Notes under the pieces: model-generated
Told to the model about the DNA's origin: nothing
The model's input: the letters and a program-made list of their open reading frames with translations, nothing else
The model's database searches: none
DNA from: Bdellovibrio sp. BCCA
Lineage (GTDB): Bacteria; Bdellovibrionota; Bdellovibrionia; Bdellovibrionales; Bdellovibrionaceae
DNA length: 64,000 nucleotides
Reading direction: 5' to 3'
NCBI RefSeq assembly: GCF_037996825.1
Contig: NZ_JBBNAC010000001.1
Span: forward strand, 2,790,001 to 2,854,000
Position numbers and translations under genes: made by a program
Part shown: piece by piece, positions 8,716-17,754 of the stretch
Layout of the letters: every line of letters begins with the position of its first letter
How positions within the stretch are numbered: position 1 is the first letter of the stretch

Positions 8716-8746
8716 AAAAAGCCCTTCAGATTCTGAAGGGCTTTTT
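8716..8746. terminator. bidirectional terminator
   Basis: Stem AAAAAGCCCTTCAG / CTGAAGGGCTTTTT with a 3-nt loop, between convergent genes ending at 8709 and 8767. T-runs are present on both strands. Confidence 0.92.
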
Positions 8747-8766
8747 CGCTAACTTAGCGGGCTCCA

Positions 8767-9288
8767 CTAATCTACCGCTTCAATTCTTAATTTATCAATG
8801 CCCACCTGAACACCGACACCTTTAAGCAGTTGCAATGAAATGTTAAACGCCAACTGTGGCAATCCGACTTTCACCGCCGTGAAGGCTCCCACACCGCCGA
8901 TAATAGCCGCTTCACCTTGAGCTACTTTGTACTTACCAAGAATCACGCTAGGTGACGAATTAAATAAACTGATTTCTGAAGACACACCGGCAAGTTTGAA
9001 GTAACCAGCTCCCACTGTGGGACCCAACCAGTGATGGCCAATGGTGATCTTAACGTTTTGACTGTAATGTTTATTCAAAAGGCCTTTGCACGTCAAAGTT
9101 CCGTAAGCCACGGTTGAAAAATGGCCTACGATAACCTTAAGCCCCTTCGAAGTTCCCTTAAAGGCAAGTCCGCACGCCCAAGCGCGGCCATTGATAGAGA
9201 CATCTCCTTGAACTTGAGAATCTGCGGACTCCGCATGGGCAAAGACCCCCGCCAAACTTAACGCTAAAATCACAGCTAACTTTTTCAT
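8767..9288 (-). CDS. exported Gly/Val-rich hypothetical protein
   Basis: A 173-residue protein with a signal peptide MKKLAVILALSLAGVFAHA. The mature region alternates hydrophobic and small residues in a beta pattern with many glycines and two cysteines (WACGLAF, TLTCKGLL). No known domain is recognised. A good Shine-Dalgarno site (AAGGAGAAAG) precedes the ATG. It ends opposite the gene at 8272-8709, with a shared terminator between them. Confidence 0.7.
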   Translation of the reverse strand: MKKLAVILALSLAGVFAHAESADSQVQGDVSINGRAWACGLAFKGTSKGLKVIVGHFSTVAYGTLTCKGLLNKHYSQNVKITIGHHWLGPTVGAGYFKLAGVSSEISLFNSSPSVILGKYKVAQGEAAIIGGVGAFTAVKVGLPQLAFNISLQLLKGVGVQVGIDKLRIEAVD

Positions 9289-9491
9289 CGCTTTCTCCTT
9301 GTTGTGAGTTGTTCTTGCCCTCTATGAAGAGCCAACCCACTCAGAGAAGCAAGCCAACGGATGAAAGACATAGCAAAGCCGTTCCGGCTGCGTTCCTTTT
9401 CCGATGAGAGTTGGTAAGAACTCCCAGCGCTTTTGCCGCCTCACAATGAATAAGTCTTGTATTGACTGTCATTTTGTGAGAGCAATTTTAA

Positions 9492-10955
9492 ATGGCGCAA
9501 TCAACAATTCGTAATCAAATCCATCTTCTTATCAACGGTGTCGAACACACCATTGGCGGCGACGAAGCTTTTCTGCCTTTGGCGCAATATCTTCGCTATC
9601 ACGCTCTTCTTCCGGGAACAAAAGTCGTCTGTGCTGAAGGTGACTGCGGAGCTTGCACGTCTCTTGTGGCGCGTTGGAATGAGGAGTCTTGGTCAGCCTT
9701 TCAAACTTTGAATTCCTGCATCGCTCCCGTTTATCTTTTCGACCTGGCTTCGATTGTCACGGTGGAAGGCCTCGCCATGGAGGAAGAGCTAACTGAAGTA
9801 CAAAGTAAGATGCGTGAATTTCACGGCGGCCAGTGCGGTTACTGCACGCCGGGAATGGTCTGCGCTCTTTCAGGACTCGCAGAAAATTGCGTCCAGAAAA
9901 AAACTCCGATCACCGAGAAAAAAGCGCGCAATCATCTGACAGGAAATCTTTGCCGCTGCACGGGCTATGAGCCGATTCTTAATTCAGCCCTGCACATGGA
10001 TTTAAAAAAATGGCAGCCGCTAAGTGAGAGATACAACACAAGCGCCTCTAAAAGTTCATTTCAAAAAATCGCAGACGATGTGATCGAAATTCAAGGGACT
10101 CAAAAGAAAGTCTCCGCTCCAAAAAATTTAAATGAGGCTTTGCGTATTAAGGAGCAAACTCCGCAAGTGCGTTTGGTTTCAGGTGCCACAGACTTAGGAG
10201 TCCTTCACAACAAAGGAAAATCTTTTTTAGATCAAGTCTTGGTCATCAACCGCATTCCTGAAATGGGAAAGCTTGAAACAACGGACAAAGGCCTTTGGGT
10301 GGGCGCAAAAATTTCTTTGACGGAGTTTGAAAACTTCGCCGAAGAATATCATCCTGAACTCACTCGCTTGATGCGCGTCTTTGCTTCCCCACAAATCAAA
10401 AACCAGGGAACATTGATCGGCAACGTGCTTAACGGTTCTCCCATTGGTGACAGCATTCCGGGTCTTTTGGCTTTGAATGCAGAAGTTCATCTGCAATCCA
10501 CCAAGGGTCACAGAGTTGTTCCTCTGACGGCGTTCTATAAGGGATATAAGTCTTTTGATCTTTTGCCGGAAGAAATAGCCATTGGAATTTTGATTCCTCA
10601 CCTGGCAAAAACTTGGCGTACGAAGTTTTATAAAGTTTCCCTTCGTAAAGACCTTGATATTTCGGCAGTGACTTTTGCGGCAGCTTTAAAAATTGAAAAC
10701 AACAGCATTCAAGAAGCGCGCATTGCTTTAGGTGGCGTAGGTCCCACAGTGGTGCGCTTGCCCCAGATTGAAAAAACCTTGCAAGGGGCTCAGTTCACCG
10801 AACAAGTTTTCAAAAACGCGGGGATAGAAGCCCGTCAACATATCAAACCGATTTCCGATCTGCGTGCGACGGAAGACTATCGTCTGCAAGTCGCCGAAAA
10901 TCTTTTCCATAAATGTTTTGTTGAACTTCAGGAAGAGGCCACTGCATGTCCATAG
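9492..10955 (+). CDS. xdhA: xanthine dehydrogenase FeS/FAD subunit
   Basis: A 487-residue fusion of the iron-sulfur and FAD parts, as in XdhA of two-subunit enzymes. N-terminal [2Fe-2S] ligands are C47, C52, C55 and C77 (GDCGACTS). The second cluster is C115/C118 (GGQCGYCTPG) and C154/C156 (CRCTGY). The FAD domain begins near residue 225 (LVSGATDLGVL) and includes NQGTLIGNVLNGSPIGDS. Electrons from the molybdenum subunit pass via FeS to FAD and NAD+. First gene of the purine operon; it overlaps xdhB by 10 bp. Confidence 0.93.
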   Translation: MAQSTIRNQIHLLINGVEHTIGGDEAFLPLAQYLRYHALLPGTKVVCAEGDCGACTSLVARWNEESWSAFQTLNSCIAPVYLFDLASIVTVEGLAMEEELTEVQSKMREFHGGQCGYCTPGMVCALSGLAENCVQKKTPITEKKARNHLTGNLCRCTGYEPILNSALHMDLKKWQPLSERYNTSASKSSFQKIADDVIEIQGTQKKVSAPKNLNEALRIKEQTPQVRLVSGATDLGVLHNKGKSFLDQVLVINRIPEMGKLETTDKGLWVGAKISLTEFENFAEEYHPELTRLMRVFASPQIKNQGTLIGNVLNGSPIGDSIPGLLALNAEVHLQSTKGHRVVPLTAFYKGYKSFDLLPEEIAIGILIPHLAKTWRTKFYKVSLRKDLDISAVTFAAALKIENNSIQEARIALGGVGPTVVRLPQIEKTLQGAQFTEQVFKNAGIEARQHIKPISDLRATEDYRLQVAENLFHKCFVELQEEATACP

Positions 10956-13270
10956 GTCAAAATATTCCCCATGATTCGTCTCGCGGTCACGTGACTGGCG
11001 GCAGTGTTTTTATTGACGATCGCGCTTTGACACAAAAAGAAGTTTTCGTTTTACCTATCGGCGTTCCCGCCGCAGCCGGAACTTTAAAGAAAGTCGATAC
11101 GGAAGCCGCCATCAAAGCTCCCGGAATTTTAGCGGCCTTCACAGCCAAAGATTTGCATCACAATATGTGGGGAACCATTGTTCCCGAGCAGCCCATCCTG
11201 GTAGATCAAAAAATCGGTTACTATGACGAGCCCGCTGTGATTTTGGTCGGCACATCCATGGATGCTTTGCTGCGCGCTAAACCTTTTGTGAAATTTGAAA
11301 TTGAAAAAGCGCCTGCGATTTTGACTATTGATGAGGCCATCGAAAAGCAGCAGTTTATTTACAAAGCCAATGCTTTCGTATGCGGTAATGTTGATGACGC
11401 TCTTAAAAAATCTCCGCATCGCCTTCAAGGATTTTTCGAGTGTGGCGGCCAAGAACACTTCTACATGGAGTCGCAAGCCTGTATTGCCTACCCGCTTGAA
11501 GACGGCCAGGTGGAAATTCACTCAAGCTCTCAACATCCCAGTGAAACTCAACACGTGGTTGCAGAAGCTTTGGGCCTGCAACTGCACGAAGTTGTTTGCA
11601 TCGTCAAACGCATGGGCGGAGGTTTCGGCGGTAAAGAAAGTCAGGCGGCCCCGTTTGCCGCCATGGCGGCTTTGGTTGCGCAAAAAATGCAACGCCCTGC
11701 TCGCCTTTGCCTTTCAAAAGACGACGACATGGTGATGACAGGAAAACGCCATCCGTTTAAAAATTTCTATGAAATCGGTTTCGATAACGAAGGTCACATC
11801 TTGGGCCTCAAAGCCCAGCTCTATGCTGATGGCGGTGCCTATGCCGATCTTTCAAGTTCTATTCTAGATCGAGCGATGTTTCATATTGATGGGGCTTACT
11901 ATCTTCCCAATGCTCACATTGAAGGCTTTGTCGTTCGCACAAATATGCACTCGAACACCGCTTTCCGCGGCTTCGGTGGTCCTCAGGGCACCATGACCAT
12001 TGAAAGTCTTATTGAAGACATCGCAAAGCATTTAAACATAGATGCGCTGACAGTGCGCGAGCGCAACTGCTATGGCCAAGAAAAAAACAATGTCACTCAC
12101 TACGGCCAAAAATTAGATCACAATCCTTTGCCAGAACTTTTCACTCGTCTGAAAAATGACAGCGATTATTTTAAACGTCGTGAAGAGATTGAAAAATTCA
12201 ATTCGCTTAATAACGGCAAGGTTCGCGGTCTTTCGATGACGGCGACAAAGTTTGGTATCGCCTTCACAGCTCGTTTCTTAAATCAAGGAAACTCTTTGGT
12301 GAATGTGCATAAAGATGGAACTGTACAAGTTTCAACGGGAGCAACGGAGATGGGCCAAGGTGTGAACACCAAGATTCAACAAATCGTGGCTCACGCTTTT
12401 GGCATTCCCGCTCCCGATGTCAAAGTGATGGCGACCTCCACAGAGAAGAATCACAACACTTCGCCCACAGCAGCGTCGAGTGGTTCTGATATCAACGGTT
12501 CAGCGGCTTTGAAAGCCAGTCTTGAAATTAAGAAACGTTTAGCTTGGTTGTTTCAAAATATTATTGCTGGCACACCAATGAACGATATCGCCGAGTGTCC
12601 ACCTGTTGATGAAAAACTTCTTCGCCTTGAAGATTTTGATTTCAATCATGGGCAGGTCAAACACTTACCATCAGGCCAAACACTGCCGTGGGCAGATCTT
12701 GTAAAGAAGGCGTATCTAAATCGTATGTCCTTAGGAGAATACGCTCACTTTAAAACGGAAGGTCTTGGTTTCGATAAAGCCCGCAGTATGGGAACACCTT
12801 TTAGTTATTTCACAAACGGTGTGGCATTAAGCGAAGTGCAACTTGATACGTGGACCGGAGAATACAAAGTTTTAAGAACGGATATTCTCATGGATCTGGG
12901 ACGTCCATTAAATCCTGGTATTGATCGCGGTCAGGTCACCGGCGCCTTCGTACAAGGCATGGGTTGGGTAACATCCGAAAAACTTTTCTATAACAAAGAC
13001 GGAAGACTTTTGAGTCACTCTCCAACGACTTACAAAATCCCCAACATTCAAGACACCCCTCGCGTTTTCAATATCGAATTTATTGAGAATCACGAAAACC
13101 GTCAGAATGTCCACCGCTCGAAAGCCGTCGGTGAACCACCGTTCTTATTGGGAATCAGCGTATGGACGGCCTTGAAAGATGCTTTGAAATACAAGACGTC
13201 AAAAATTCCAAATATTAAATCTCCTGCAACACCCGAAGAACTTTTAATGGAGCTAGCTCGCTATGAGTAA
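10946..13270 (+). CDS. xdhB: xanthine dehydrogenase molybdenum subunit
   Basis: A 774-residue catalytic subunit that binds the molybdopterin cofactor. Expected XDH motifs are seen: GGQEHFYMESQA, GGGFGGKESQ (substrate-site Glu), FRGFGGPQ (substrate-site Arg), TEMGQGVNTK, and AVGEPPFLLG near residue 728 with the catalytic Glu. The Glu/Arg pair points to a purine oxidase rather than an aldehyde oxidase. It would convert hypoxanthine to xanthine and then urate. It overlaps xdhA by 10 bp and xdhC by 8 bp, indicating tight translational coupling. Confidence 0.94.
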   Translation: MSIGQNIPHDSSRGHVTGGSVFIDDRALTQKEVFVLPIGVPAAAGTLKKVDTEAAIKAPGILAAFTAKDLHHNMWGTIVPEQPILVDQKIGYYDEPAVILVGTSMDALLRAKPFVKFEIEKAPAILTIDEAIEKQQFIYKANAFVCGNVDDALKKSPHRLQGFFECGGQEHFYMESQACIAYPLEDGQVEIHSSSQHPSETQHVVAEALGLQLHEVVCIVKRMGGGFGGKESQAAPFAAMAALVAQKMQRPARLCLSKDDDMVMTGKRHPFKNFYEIGFDNEGHILGLKAQLYADGGAYADLSSSILDRAMFHIDGAYYLPNAHIEGFVVRTNMHSNTAFRGFGGPQGTMTIESLIEDIAKHLNIDALTVRERNCYGQEKNNVTHYGQKLDHNPLPELFTRLKNDSDYFKRREEIEKFNSLNNGKVRGLSMTATKFGIAFTARFLNQGNSLVNVHKDGTVQVSTGATEMGQGVNTKIQQIVAHAFGIPAPDVKVMATSTEKNHNTSPTAASSGSDINGSAALKASLEIKKRLAWLFQNIIAGTPMNDIAECPPVDEKLLRLEDFDFNHGQVKHLPSGQTLPWADLVKKAYLNRMSLGEYAHFKTEGLGFDKARSMGTPFSYFTNGVALSEVQLDTWTGEYKVLRTDILMDLGRPLNPGIDRGQVTGAFVQGMGWVTSEKLFYNKDGRLLSHSPTTYKIPNIQDTPRVFNIEFIENHENRQNVHRSKAVGEPPFLLGISVWTALKDALKYKTSKIPNIKSPATPEELLMELARYE

Positions 13271-14078
13271 AGGAAATTTCGAAGATTTTCTAGGCGCAAT
13301 GTCCGCCCTTCAAAAAAAAGGCAAAACTTTTGTTGTTGTCACTTTGGTAAAACAAATCGGCTCTTCCCCGCAAGAGGTTGGAGCCCGCGCGATCATCAGC
13401 GCTAACGGCCTTGAATACGGAACCGTCGGAGGTGGCAAGGTTGAAAACCGCGCCATCCAAGAAGCCAAAAAAATGATCACAGAAAAAACGCGTTACTTAT
13501 TTACCGATTGGAACTTACAAAAAGACATCGGTATGACTTGCGGTGGCGTGGTGAGTTTCTTTTTTGAACTCTTTGAACAAGAGCACCCCTTTCATGTTGC
13601 AGTGTTTGGCGCAGGCCACATTGCTCAAGAATTCGTTCGTCTGCTTTTGAAACTCGACTGCAAGGTCTCCTGTTTTGATCCGCGCCGTGAATGGCTGGAT
13701 AAGCTTCCGACATCTTCTAAACTCACGACTCTTTGTACAGAAGATATGGCGAGCGAAGTGACAAAACTTCCTGAAAGATCTTTTGTCACACTGATGACGA
13801 TGGGACACGGTACGGATTTACCCGTTTTAATTGAAACGATGAAACACCGTGATCGTTTCAGTTATGTTGGAAACGTCGGAAGCCATCAAAAGTATTTACG
13901 CCTGCGCAACGATCTAAAACAAGCCGGCATTCCTGAAGACGTGATTGAAAAGTTTTATTGCCCGATGGGTGAAGACTTTGGTGGCAACTCTCCAGTTGAA
14001 ATCGCATTCAGCATCATTGCGCAAATTTTAAGAACAAAAGATCAGATCTTTGGTAGAAGCAACGAAGCTTCAACATAA
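13263..14078 (+). CDS. xdhC: XdhC molybdenum-cofactor insertion protein
   Basis: A 271-residue XdhC-family chaperone that binds sulfurated Moco and loads it into XdhB. The N-terminal domain shows VTLVKQIGSSPQEVGARAII and GTVGGGKVENR. The C-terminal Rossmann domain starts near residue 110 with VAVFGAGHIAQE and ends with SPVEIAFSIIAQIL. Position directly after xdhB fits its role. Its TAA is followed within 10 bp by the adenine deaminase ATG. Confidence 0.92.
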   Translation: MSKGNFEDFLGAMSALQKKGKTFVVVTLVKQIGSSPQEVGARAIISANGLEYGTVGGGKVENRAIQEAKKMITEKTRYLFTDWNLQKDIGMTCGGVVSFFFELFEQEHPFHVAVFGAGHIAQEFVRLLLKLDCKVSCFDPRREWLDKLPTSSKLTTLCTEDMASEVTKLPERSFVTLMTMGHGTDLPVLIETMKHRDRFSYVGNVGSHQKYLRLRNDLKQAGIPEDVIEKFYCPMGEDFGGNSPVEIAFSIIAQILRTKDQIFGRSNEAST

Positions 14079-14088
14079 GGGAACATCC

Positions 14089-15855
14089 ATGGCCACTTCT
14101 TTGGCAAAAAAGAAAACTCAAAAAATTTCCTCTCAAGAATTGCCAGAACGTCTGGCTCAAGCTCGTGGTGATGCAGAACTTGATATGCTTATCACCAATG
14201 TCCAAATGCTGGATGTGATCACCGGAGAAACCTATCCCACGGCCATTGCCATTGGCGGAGAATACATCGTCGGCGTGGGTCTTGAATATCTTGGCAGTCC
14301 TACGAAACGCACCTACGACGGCCAAGGTCTTTTCGTGACACCGGGTTTTATTGACGGACACTTGCACATTGAATCTTCAATGATGTCGCCGTTTGAATTT
14401 GAAAAAGCGACTTTACCTTTAGGCACTACCACAGCCGTCTGCGATCCGCACGAAATCACAAATGTTCTGGGAGCAAAAGGTTTTGAGTGGTTTTTAAGAA
14501 GCTCAGAACTCATGCACCAAAATCTTTTTGTGCAAATGTCCTCTTGTGTGCCCGCTCTTCCCGGTTTTGAAACAACAGGAAGTGATTTTCCTTTAGAGGA
14601 AATGAAAAAGCACAAGGACCATCCTTCCGTTTTGGGCTTAGCTGAAATGATGAATTTCCCAGGCGTAATTCACGCGAACAAAGAAGTGCTCGCGAAAATT
14701 GAAGCCTTTGACGATCTGAACCTCGACGGCCATGCGCCTCTGTTAAGAGGTAAAGCTTTGAATGCCTACCTTCTGGCTGGAATTCAAAACTGTCACGAAA
14801 CCGTGACGATCGAAGAAGGGCGAGAAAAACTGCAAAAAGGAATGGGCCTGATCATTCGTGAAGGCAGTGTCGCAAAAAATTTAAAAACGCTTGCGCCTTT
14901 AGTAAACGATTTTTCATCTGCGCAATGTCTTCTTTGCACGGATGATCGCAATCCTTTTGAAATCGCGCATGAAGGTCACATTAATTTTTTAATCCGCGAA
15001 CTCATTAATAAGCACACTGTTCCAGTGCATGTGGCTTATCGCCTCGCGACTTATTCAGCAGCCAAACACTTTGGCTTAAAGCGTTTAGGTCTGATCGCTC
15101 CAGGTAAGAAGGCAGATTTGGTTTTACTTTCAGATTTAAAACAAGTCCGCATTCAAGAAGTGATGATCCGTGGAAAATTCGTTTCAGAACTTTCTTTGAA
15201 AGATCATGTTCAAGAAAAATTAAAAAAATCTCTCCCACCCTTAGAAAACACAATGAAGCGCGCGCCTTTAACTGCCGCAGATCTTCAATACAAACTCACT
15301 GCGGGGGGCTACAATGTGATTGAGATCGTGCCTCACGAAATCATCACAAAACACTTAACTGTTCGTTATGACGGTCAAAAGTTCTTAGAAAATGATGTTC
15401 TTTATATGGCGAACATCGAGCGCTACGGCAAAGGTTTGCCACCGGGCTTAGGATTGGTGAAGGGCCTTGGTTTAAAAAGCGGTGCTCTAGCAAGTTCTGT
15501 GGCTCATGATTCACACAATCTTATGGTGATTGGCACCAACGCCGAAGACATGGCTCTTGCGGCAAACAGCCTCATTGATTGTGGCGGCGGCTTCGTTGTT
15601 GTCGATCAAGGAAAAGTGCAAGCGCTTGTGAAACTGCCTATCGCAGGACTTTTGAGTCTGCAAAGTGCTGAGGAAATTAAAACCGGTATTGAAGATTTGA
15701 AGCAAGCCTTCCGCAAGCTAGGGGTCGTACTGGATGAACCTTTTATTCAGATGGCCTTCTTAGCTCTTCCGGTGATTCCGACATTGAAACTGACGGACCG
15801 AGGTCTTGTCGACGTGACAAAGTTTGAATTCATTCCTCTTTATCAAGAGGCTTAA
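14089..15855 (+). CDS. ade: adenine deaminase
   Basis: A 588-residue metal-dependent amidohydrolase of the Ade family (usually about 570-600). An upstream in-frame start at 14050 lies inside xdhC; the ATG at 14089 with AAGGGAAC before it is preferred. The HxH metal motif is DGHLHIESS near residue 88, followed by CDPHEI. LCTDDRNPFE carries the conserved Asp. The C-terminal Ade domain has SVAHDSHN and GGGFVVV. It turns adenine into hypoxanthine, the substrate of the XDH encoded just upstream, so the operon covers adenine to urate. The stop codon lies in a terminator hairpin. Confidence 0.93.
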   Translation: MATSLAKKKTQKISSQELPERLAQARGDAELDMLITNVQMLDVITGETYPTAIAIGGEYIVGVGLEYLGSPTKRTYDGQGLFVTPGFIDGHLHIESSMMSPFEFEKATLPLGTTTAVCDPHEITNVLGAKGFEWFLRSSELMHQNLFVQMSSCVPALPGFETTGSDFPLEEMKKHKDHPSVLGLAEMMNFPGVIHANKEVLAKIEAFDDLNLDGHAPLLRGKALNAYLLAGIQNCHETVTIEEGREKLQKGMGLIIREGSVAKNLKTLAPLVNDFSSAQCLLCTDDRNPFEIAHEGHINFLIRELINKHTVPVHVAYRLATYSAAKHFGLKRLGLIAPGKKADLVLLSDLKQVRIQEVMIRGKFVSELSLKDHVQEKLKKSLPPLENTMKRAPLTAADLQYKLTAGGYNVIEIVPHEIITKHLTVRYDGQKFLENDVLYMANIERYGKGLPPGLGLVKGLGLKSGALASSVAHDSHNLMVIGTNAEDMALAANSLIDCGGGFVVVDQGKVQALVKLPIAGLLSLQSAEEIKTGIEDLKQAFRKLGVVLDEPFIQMAFLALPVIPTLKLTDRGLVDVTKFEFIPLYQEA

Positions 15856-15866
15856 CAAGCCTCTTG
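15844..15866 (+). terminator. terminator enclosing the ade stop codon
   Basis: Perfect 10-bp stem CAAGAGGCTT / AAGCCTCTTG with loop AAC. The TAA of ade (15853-15855) sits at the stem-loop junction. A T-rich tail (GCTGTTTTCTG) follows. Confidence 0.75.
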
Positions 15867-15948
15867 CTGTTTTCTGTCACATATTTTGTGGTCTGAATGA
15901 TTTTGCCGTTCCAAAGGCTCATAATTCTAATGAAAGAAGGAGCTTTTT

Positions 15949-16476
15949 ATGGAACTCGAAAAACAGAGAAAACCTACAACACCTCCCTCTAATGTAACTC
16001 CACTTCCCACGGAAGCGACAAAAACATATCAGGCCCAACCCACAAAGACGTTTGTACCAATTCAGAAAAATTACTCCCAGGAAGTCTGCGTAATCATGGG
16101 TGTACTTCTACTGATTACGGGACTTGTCGGTTTTGTTGTCGACAATCTTCTGGGCGCTCATCTTAGTTACACTCACAACGCCATTCACGTCGCCTCGGGA
16201 GCTTTGGCATTGTGGTTTGGTTTTGACAGTTTGCTTAACGCGAAAAGATTCGCCTATGTCGTCGGTGTTTTTTACGGTCTTTTAGGCATTATCGGATTTG
16301 CCTTAGGCCGCGAAGGCCTGCCCGATGTCGGCAATATTGTAGAAGACCGCTATCTTTGGAAAGCCATTCCAAAAGTTTTGGAGTTCGGCACCGTTGACCA
16401 CGTTTTGCATCTCATCTTTGCTGCCGTATTTATTTTAGGAGCCGTGATGACGTTCAAACGCTTTCAAAGCATTTAA
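15949..16476 (+). CDS. DUF4383-like four-helix membrane protein
   Basis: A 175-residue protein with a Pro/Thr-rich cytoplasmic start and four membrane segments: EVCVIMGVLLLITGLVGFVV, AIHVASGALALWFGF, FAYVVGVFYGLLGIIGFALG and VLHLIFAAVFILGAVM. The NAIHVASGALAL and DHVLHLIFA signatures match DUF4383, a family of unknown role. The AAAGAAGGAG site before the ATG is good. It overlaps the opposite-strand gene by 4 bp at the 3' end. Confidence 0.75.
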   Translation: MELEKQRKPTTPPSNVTPLPTEATKTYQAQPTKTFVPIQKNYSQEVCVIMGVLLLITGLVGFVVDNLLGAHLSYTHNAIHVASGALALWFGFDSLLNAKRFAYVVGVFYGLLGIIGFALGREGLPDVGNIVEDRYLWKAIPKVLEFGTVDHVLHLIFAAVFILGAVMTFKRFQSI

Positions 16477-16736
16477 CCTTCGCGACGAAGGATTTCCTCC
16501 ACCACACTTTCAACCGTGGCGTCGCGGGACATTGTCAGTTTGTTAGAAACAATCAAAGTGATTTTTTGCGGAGGACAAAACCGTTGGCAGGACGTCGTTT
16601 GTACCTGCCATTGAACTTCCGGTTTTCTTTCGGAGAGTTCCCGCTGAATAGCTTCGACGAAGTCTTTCAACGAAAACCCAGGGTCTGTAGCCGAGCCTTT
16701 TGCGCAGCTCGCACAGATCTCAATATGTTTTATCAT
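16473..16736 (-). CDS. four-cysteine ferredoxin-like / DUF1636-like protein
   Basis: From ATG 16736 the protein has 87 residues and starts MIKHIEICASCAKGS. Four cysteines in a CxxC and C-x3-C arrangement (ICASC and TSCQRFC) resemble thioredoxin-like [2Fe-2S] ferredoxins and DUF1636 proteins. FCPPQKITLIVSNK looks like the strand after the second Cys pair. The ATG overlaps the stop of the protease gene by 4 bp (ATGA), so the longer start at 16766 is unlikely. No partner redox enzyme is next to it. Confidence 0.65.
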   Translation of the reverse strand: MIKHIEICASCAKGSATDPGFSLKDFVEAIQRELSERKPEVQWQVQTTSCQRFCPPQKITLIVSNKLTMSRDATVESVVEEILRREG

Positions 16737-17626
16737 TTCATTTTTTGCATTACTTCCGCAATCCACGTCTTATAGTAGACTGCATTCGTGTAAACGCCAA
16801 CACCATCGCAAAGTTGGCTGCCACGACTTGTAACACCGAAAAGATAATATTGTCCGTTTTGCTCGATATAAGCGGGACCGCCAGAATCACCAGCGCATGT
16901 GCCGTGACCTTTGGACTCATCCAAACGCACTTCGCTCATTTGAATAGATGAAATCGGAGCTTTTGTTTCACGAAGAACGCCATCACCTGACATATCAACT
17001 TTAAGGCAATTCTTAAGGTTGTCGTCACACATGACTTCGCCATATTCTAAAGCTTCGTCTAAGTTTTTAATTTTTTTCGGATCGACAGGTTCAACATCGA
17101 CTTGAGACACGCCATAACCTGCGACTGTGACAACAGTTCCGCGGCGGAGAACATTTGAGTCCGCAAGTATTTGTACAGGCTTGTAACCCGCCGGCAAGGT
17201 TCCTGCGAACTTGATGATAGCGATATCGCCCCAGTCAGATTGCTTTTCTTCATGTTCTTCCGGTTTGTAAGAGTCATGGTATTTCACATCAACGACTTTA
17301 CGAACAACTTCTTGAAGAACGTCAGGCTCACGAGTCGCCATGGCGGCATCGACGTCCACACCGAAAACGACTTTCAATTTTGAAGGCTTTGTTTGCACGC
17401 AGTGAGCCGCTGTTAAAACAAAATTTTCCGCAATAAGAGAACCTGTGCAGATCGCGTTGTCTTGGAGATCATAAATTCCTACGATTCCGGAAGCCAAAGG
17501 AGCTTTTTCCGAAACCAAAGTCCCGCCCATAATTCCCGTTCCAGTTGTCGTCTCGACCTCAGGTTGAGATTTAAGTCCACAGGACACCAAAGCAATCAAG
17601 CTGATAGCTAATAAAATACGGGCCAC
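16733..17626 (-). CDS. trypsin-like serine protease lipoprotein
   Basis: A 297-residue S1-family protease. Its signal ends in a lipobox, LVSC with Cys16, so it is probably lipid-anchored to a membrane. The catalytic triad is complete: TAAHC (His75), GDIAIIKF (Asp134) and GDSGGPAY (Ser near 248). The MGGTLV segment before the protease body recalls the activation site of trypsin (IVGG). Start is GTG at 17626 behind GAGGGAGG. A good sigma70-type promoter lies about 20 nt upstream. S1 proteases are rare in most bacteria but numerous in predators. Confidence 0.9.
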   Translation of the reverse strand: MARILLAISLIALVSCGLKSQPEVETTTGTGIMGGTLVSEKAPLASGIVGIYDLQDNAICTGSLIAENFVLTAAHCVQTKPSKLKVVFGVDVDAAMATREPDVLQEVVRKVVDVKYHDSYKPEEHEEKQSDWGDIAIIKFAGTLPAGYKPVQILADSNVLRRGTVVTVAGYGVSQVDVEPVDPKKIKNLDEALEYGEVMCDDNLKNCLKVDMSGDGVLRETKAPISSIQMSEVRLDESKGHGTCAGDSGGPAYIEQNGQYYLFGVTSRGSQLCDGVGVYTNAVYYKTWIAEVMQKMK

Positions 17627-17652
17627 GGCCCCTCCCTCTAAAATGAGGGGCT

Positions 17653-17681
17653 CTTATAGGCACTCCCTTACAAAACGGCAA
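17653..17681 (-). promoter_or_regulatory. sigma70-type promoter of the protease gene
   Basis: On the minus strand TTGCCG, a 17-bp spacer, then TATAAG. The predicted start of transcription is near 17646, giving a leader of about 20 nt before GTG 17626. Confidence 0.65.
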
Positions 17682-17754
17682 GAATTTTCTTAAAAAAGGC
17701 GAGGCAGTTGACATATTCTTGTCCCCCTTCCTCTGAAAGCCTAAACTATCGGGT

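Noticed and set aside
9474-9481. TTGTGAGA before xdhA and twice before the repeat-protein gene.
   Set aside because: An 8-mer occurs by chance every few tens of kb and the contexts differ; not enough to claim an operator.
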